Source: Paenibacillus cellulosilyticus
GTDB taxonomy: Bacteria > Bacillota > Bacilli > Paenibacillales > Paenibacillaceae
Length of the DNA stretch: 64,000 bases
Assembly (NCBI RefSeq): GCF_003182255.1
Contig: NZ_QGTQ01000029.1
Location: 1-64,000, forward strand
Reading direction: 5' to 3'
Within the stretch, counting starts at the first letter, position 1. Each line of letters opens with the position of its first letter. The position numbers were made by a program, and so were the translations under genes. Below the pieces are notes generated by a model. It saw only the letters and a list, made by a program, of their open reading frames with translations. It was not told where the DNA came from and made no database searches. Positions 61,151 to 64,000 of the stretch are shown piece after piece.

Positions 61151-61229
61151 GACATGAAGCGTAGGAACAATTTAATTTTTGATGGTAAGTTGCTCGTAAT
61201 TGAACGGCTGATTTGTTAAGGACTCATAA

Positions 61230-61340
61230 TTAGATCTCAGAATTTGTAATATGCAATACAGGACGGAAACGGGCTTGAGCGTTCAATACTCGATCCAATG
61301 CTTCTTGCGCCTTTTCCAGTGAAAGTCGCTCATCATTTTT
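61230..61340 (-). pseudogene. Remnant of the C-terminus of an MDR-type oxidoreductase
   Basis: On the - strand the frame reads KNDERLSLEKAQEALDRVLN then AQARFRPVLHITNSEI and a stop at 61230-61232. It looks like the closing helix and strand of a zinc-type or quinone oxidoreductase (LSLEEAQEALDxVLxxQxxxRPVLH). It has no start; its upstream part would overlap the thioredoxin gene, so that gene or a deletion replaced the rest. Confidence 0.5.
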
Positions 61341-61362
61341 GATTTTTAAGGAGGCATTGTCA

Positions 61363-61683
61363 ATGGGTGCTGCTGCATTAACGAGTCAAAGCTTTATAAG
61401 ATCGATTCAATCTGGTGTATGTTTGGTCGATTTTTGGGCAGTATGGTGCGGCCCATGTAAAATTCAGCTTCCGATCGTGAATGAGCTGGCAGATGAGTTG
61501 AAGGGTAAAGTGTCGATCTTTACAGTCAATGTTGATGCAGAGAGAGAATTGGCTTCAAAATATGGCATTCGAAGCCTTCCAACTTTATTACTATTCAAAG
61601 ATGGCAAAGTGATGGATCAATTTGTTGGTCTGAGACAAAAATCTGAACTGAAAAGTAAAGTTATGAAGCTCGCAAGCAAATAA
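61363..61683 (+). CDS. Thioredoxin
   Basis: 106 aa from ATG 61363, with AAGGAGGC 8 nt upstream. Active site VDFWAVWCGPCK (Cys29, Cys32), cis-Pro region in IRSLPTLLLFKDGK, typical thioredoxin length. It reduces protein disulfides in the cytosol. The rare LVDFWAVWCGPCKIQLPIV stretch (KIQLP for KMxxP) suggests a secondary thioredoxin and not the housekeeping TrxA. Terminator follows at 61756. Confidence 0.92.
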   Translation: MGAAALTSQSFIRSIQSGVCLVDFWAVWCGPCKIQLPIVNELADELKGKVSIFTVNVDAERELASKYGIRSLPTLLLFKDGKVMDQFVGLRQKSELKSKVMKLASK

Positions 61684-61755
61684 ATCGCTACAATCGACAA
61701 TCGATTTCCATGCTAATCGAGTCACCTAAGCAATACTGGAGTGCAGCATCCTGAA

Positions 61756-61780
61756 GAGAGCCCCTCATGGGCTCTTTTTT
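61756..61780 (+). terminator. Terminator after the thioredoxin gene
   Basis: AGAGCCC/GGGCTCT with a CTCA-type loop and T6. Confidence 0.8.
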
Positions 61781-61925
61781 CATTTTCTCACCAGCGATAC
61801 GCCTGTTATGTCGGACAAATTGTTGCTCATATACATGGGTATCCACGGATACCGTCCGGTCTTGTCCGCTGCGCGAGGGGAAGAGATGGATGGTGCTGCG
61901 AGAGCCTCGTCGGGGAGGGAGGGGC

Positions 61926-62993
61926 ATGCGTTTCGAACTGCCGGAAGAGCTGGAGATGCTGCGGTCGGTCGTAAGTGATTTTGCGCAATCAGAGGTCGCT
62001 CCTGGCGCGATTGAACGGGATGCTGCTGAACGGTTTGATCGGTCGTTGTTTAATCAAATGGCGGAGCTTGGGTTGACGGGTGTCCCTATCCCTGAAACAT
62101 ACGGAGGGGCAGACGTCGGTTGGCTGGCCTATGTCATTGTGTTGGAGGAGCTGTCGAAAGTGTGTGCATCGACCGCATCTGTGTTGAGTGCGCATACGGC
62201 AGGTGCAGTCTGGCCGTTATATCGGTACGGAGACGAAGCGGTACGAACGGAGCTGCTTGCTTCACTTACATCGGGCAATAAGCTTGCGGGTGCAGGATTA
62301 TCGAATTCACGAACAGCATCGCTATTGGGAACGCATCCACTCGTATTGAACGCGGGAATAGCGGACGGTTATCTATGCATCACAAACCACACCAGCAATG
62401 AACAACGAGAGCCAATTGCGGTTTGGTTGAAAAATGATGCTATCGAACCCTCTCTCAGCGCCGCAATAAGCAAGCTTGGTCTGGGAGCTTTCCCGACAGG
62501 GGAACTGACCTTGGCAATCCCTATTTCATCCTCGGCAGCAAAAGTGATTGCACAAGGCAGACGCGTTCGCAGTCTGCTGCGAGAAACTAGAACCCTGTTT
62601 GCTTTAAGCTCAGCCGCTCAATCCGTTGGCATCGCACAAGGCGCATTGGATGCCGCGGCCAGCTATGCGAAGTCGCGCAAACAATTCGGCACAATGATCG
62701 GCAAGCAGCAGGGCATTATGTTCAAGCTCTCCGACATGTCGATTGCAGTGGAAGCGTCGCGGCTGCTCGTTCGTCAGGCGGCTTGGCTGCTGGACGAAGG
62801 GGCGAAGGATGCAGCCACTCAAGTCCAGTTAGCCCGGACGTATGCAGCGCGATCGGCGACAATGGCAGCAAGAGAGGCGGTACAAATTCACGGCGGCTGC
62901 GGCTACATGGAGGAATACCAAGTGGAACGGATGCTCCGCGATGCGATGACGCTGGAGACAGCTGTCGGTATCGGCGGACTAGTGGAGCGTTAA
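61926..62993 (+). CDS. Acyl-CoA dehydrogenase family protein with degenerate sites
   Basis: 355 aa from ATG 61926 (GGGAGGGAGGGG just upstream), shorter than the usual 380. The ends are typical: FELPEELEMLRSVVSDFAQS, PIPETYGGADVGWLAYVIVL, SYAKSRKQFGTMIGKQQGIM and IHGGCGYMEEYQVERMLRDA. But the flavin contact TEPxAGSD region reads GLSNSRTASL, and the segment after RDA (MTLETAVGIGG) has Val where the catalytic Glu of YEGT would align. So activity as a normal dehydrogenase is doubtful. The thiolase gene follows by 70 bp and is probably in the same operon. Confidence 0.82.
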   Translation: MRFELPEELEMLRSVVSDFAQSEVAPGAIERDAAERFDRSLFNQMAELGLTGVPIPETYGGADVGWLAYVIVLEELSKVCASTASVLSAHTAGAVWPLYRYGDEAVRTELLASLTSGNKLAGAGLSNSRTASLLGTHPLVLNAGIADGYLCITNHTSNEQREPIAVWLKNDAIEPSLSAAISKLGLGAFPTGELTLAIPISSSAAKVIAQGRRVRSLLRETRTLFALSSAAQSVGIAQGALDAAASYAKSRKQFGTMIGKQQGIMFKLSDMSIAVEASRLLVRQAAWLLDEGAKDAATQVQLARTYAARSATMAAREAVQIHGGCGYMEEYQVERMLRDAMTLETAVGIGGLVER

Positions 62994-63063
62994 GGATAGA
63001 ATCACATCAACTCGTTCAACTCGCGTTCATCATCCATTGCGAACAACGTGAGGAGGGAGCAAC

Positions 63064-64000
63064 CTGCGCGGAGCAGTCATTGTAAGCGGAGCACGGACGG
63101 CATTCGGCAAGTTTGGCGGCATGTATCGAAATATAAAAGCATCAGACCTTGGCGCTGCTGCGCTGCGCGGTGCAATTGAACGCAGCGGTGTTGCACCAAC
63201 GCAAGTGGAGCAGGTCATCATGGGCATGGCGATTCAAGCCGGCACCGGTCAGATCCCGTCCCGGCAAGCTTCGATTGCAGCAGGGCTGCCCGGCAGCGTG
63301 CCCTCTGAAACGATTAATAAAGTATGCGCATCCGGCATGCGGGCAATAGCACTTGCGGAGCAATGCATCCGTGTAGGTGATGGTGACATTATCGCCGCAG
63401 GTGGCATGGAGAGTATGACGAGCGCACCATTTGCCGTACATTCTGCGAGGTGGGGCATACGGATGGGCAACTCGGAGATGACGGATCTGATGATGCACGA
63501 TGGGCTTCTTTGTGCATTCGAAGGCGTTCCGATGGCGGCGCACGGAGATCATACGGCTTCGCTATACGGCATTACGCGCGAAGAGCAGGACGAGTGGGCG
63601 CTTCGCAGCCATTCGCAAGCCGTATCTGCCCTGTGGCAGGGGCGGCTCGCCGAAGAGATAGTGCCAGTCACGACAGAGACGGGTGCTGTTGATACCGACG
63701 AATGCCCGCGACCGGATACGAGTGCGGCGAAGCTCGCCAAGCTGCGGCCAATTACTCTGGCGAACCAAACGAACGGAACGATCACGGCAGGCAATGCGCC
63801 AGGCGTGAATGACGGGGCGGCAGCTCTGCTGCTCATGTCGGAAAAGGCGGCGAACAACGGCGGTCATGTTCCTCTCGCCTCTATCATAGGGCATGTTTCG
63901 GTAAGCATGGCGCCGAATGAGCTGGCGGAAGCACCTGCTCGCGCTATCCGCAAATTGCTGCAGCAGACAGGTGTGTCGCTGGCAGACATTGACCTGTTTG
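63064..64000 (+). CDS. Acetyl-CoA acetyltransferase (thiolase), 3' truncated by window, probable CTG start
   Basis: Open frame from CTG 63064 to the window end (312 codons). GGAGGG at 63052-63057 is 6 nt upstream and no ATG, GTG or TTG lies in frame near it; the N-terminus RGAVIVSGARTAFGKFGG fits thiolases starting MREAVIVSGARTAFG. Nucleophile Cys88 is in NKVCASGMRA, and NGTITAGNAPGVNDGA is the conserved middle region. Condenses or cleaves acetoacetyl-CoA/3-ketoacyl-CoA. With the dehydrogenase it marks a fatty-acid or branched-chain catabolic operon continuing past base 64000. Confidence 0.9.
   Translation, partial: MRGAVIVSGARTAFGKFGGMYRNIKASDLGAAALRGAIERSGVAPTQVEQVIMGMAIQAGTGQIPSRQASIAAGLPGSVPSETINKVCASGMRAIALAEQCIRVGDGDIIAAGGMESMTSAPFAVHSARWGIRMGNSEMTDLMMHDGLLCAFEGVPMAAHGDHTASLYGITREEQDEWALRSHSQAVSALWQGRLAEEIVPVTTETGAVDTDECPRPDTSAAKLAKLRPITLANQTNGTITAGNAPGVNDGAAALLLMSEKAANNGGHVPLASIIGHVSVSMAPNELAEAPARAIRKLLQQTGVSLADIDLF

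Overview
The window looks like a chromosomal segment of a Gram-positive, endospore-forming Paenibacillaceae bacterium (Paenibacillus or a close relative). Shine-Dalgarno sites are strong (GGAGG-type) and TTG/GTG starts are frequent. A T-box leader, a bacitracin-type immunity cassette and families common in Bacillales (YdjO, YpsA, NiaP/YceI, DUF3892, DUF6509, DUF5995, PCYCGC lipoprotein) all point the same way. No rRNA, tRNA, CRISPR array or intact insertion sequence was seen.

Layout. 1-6062: the 3' end of a nonribosomal peptide synthetase, then a two-component system and a BcrA/B-like ABC exporter with a 58-aa membrane protein, which reads as biosynthesis followed by self-protection; a bidirectional terminator closes the block. 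6168-15087: small regulatory and metabolic units (ketopantoate reductase-like/TetR, MBL hydrolase/TetR with a double operator, serine hydrolase, amidase, uracil permease, APH-like kinase with DUF5995). 15088-25642: a repeat-rich spacer, nitroreductase, ydjO, an AT-rich membrane-anchored protein, a GH95 fucosidase, a heterodimeric ABC exporter and an AT-rich orphan with a 21-codon leader ORF. 25643-35111: lipoprotein, HAD phosphatase, lactonase, DUF393, phosphoesterase, MBL hydrolase, beta-lactamase-fold hydrolase and an M42-M24 peptidase pair.

35345-47592: small membrane protein, SRPBCC-ArsR pair, CLC transporter, MarR-DHA2 efflux pair, DUF3895-like protein, GNAT, LysM protein, FeS helicase with DUF6509, a murG-type gene and a cation/proton antiporter. 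47689-64000: PQQ-propeller protein, a decayed GyrI-like gene, a T-box (probable Ser specifier) in front of an aminotransferase, niaP, ypsA, an IMP dehydrogenase, an L,D-transpeptidase, a squalene/phytoene synthase-like gene, an IscA-like protein, transglutaminase, GNAT, thioredoxin, and the start of an acyl-CoA dehydrogenase/thiolase operon cut by the window end.

Most notable observations: a 45-nt element ending exactly at the Shine-Dalgarno is found in front of two unrelated genes 24 kb apart (42/45 identical). Three genes appear to start at CTG (marR-type, L,D-transpeptidase, thiolase). A promoter carries two identical-arm operators, one filling the -35/-10 spacer. Three gene remnants lie in spacers. 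An intrinsic terminator lies between a promoter and the antiporter it may control. A short leader ORF precedes an AT-rich, possibly acquired gene.
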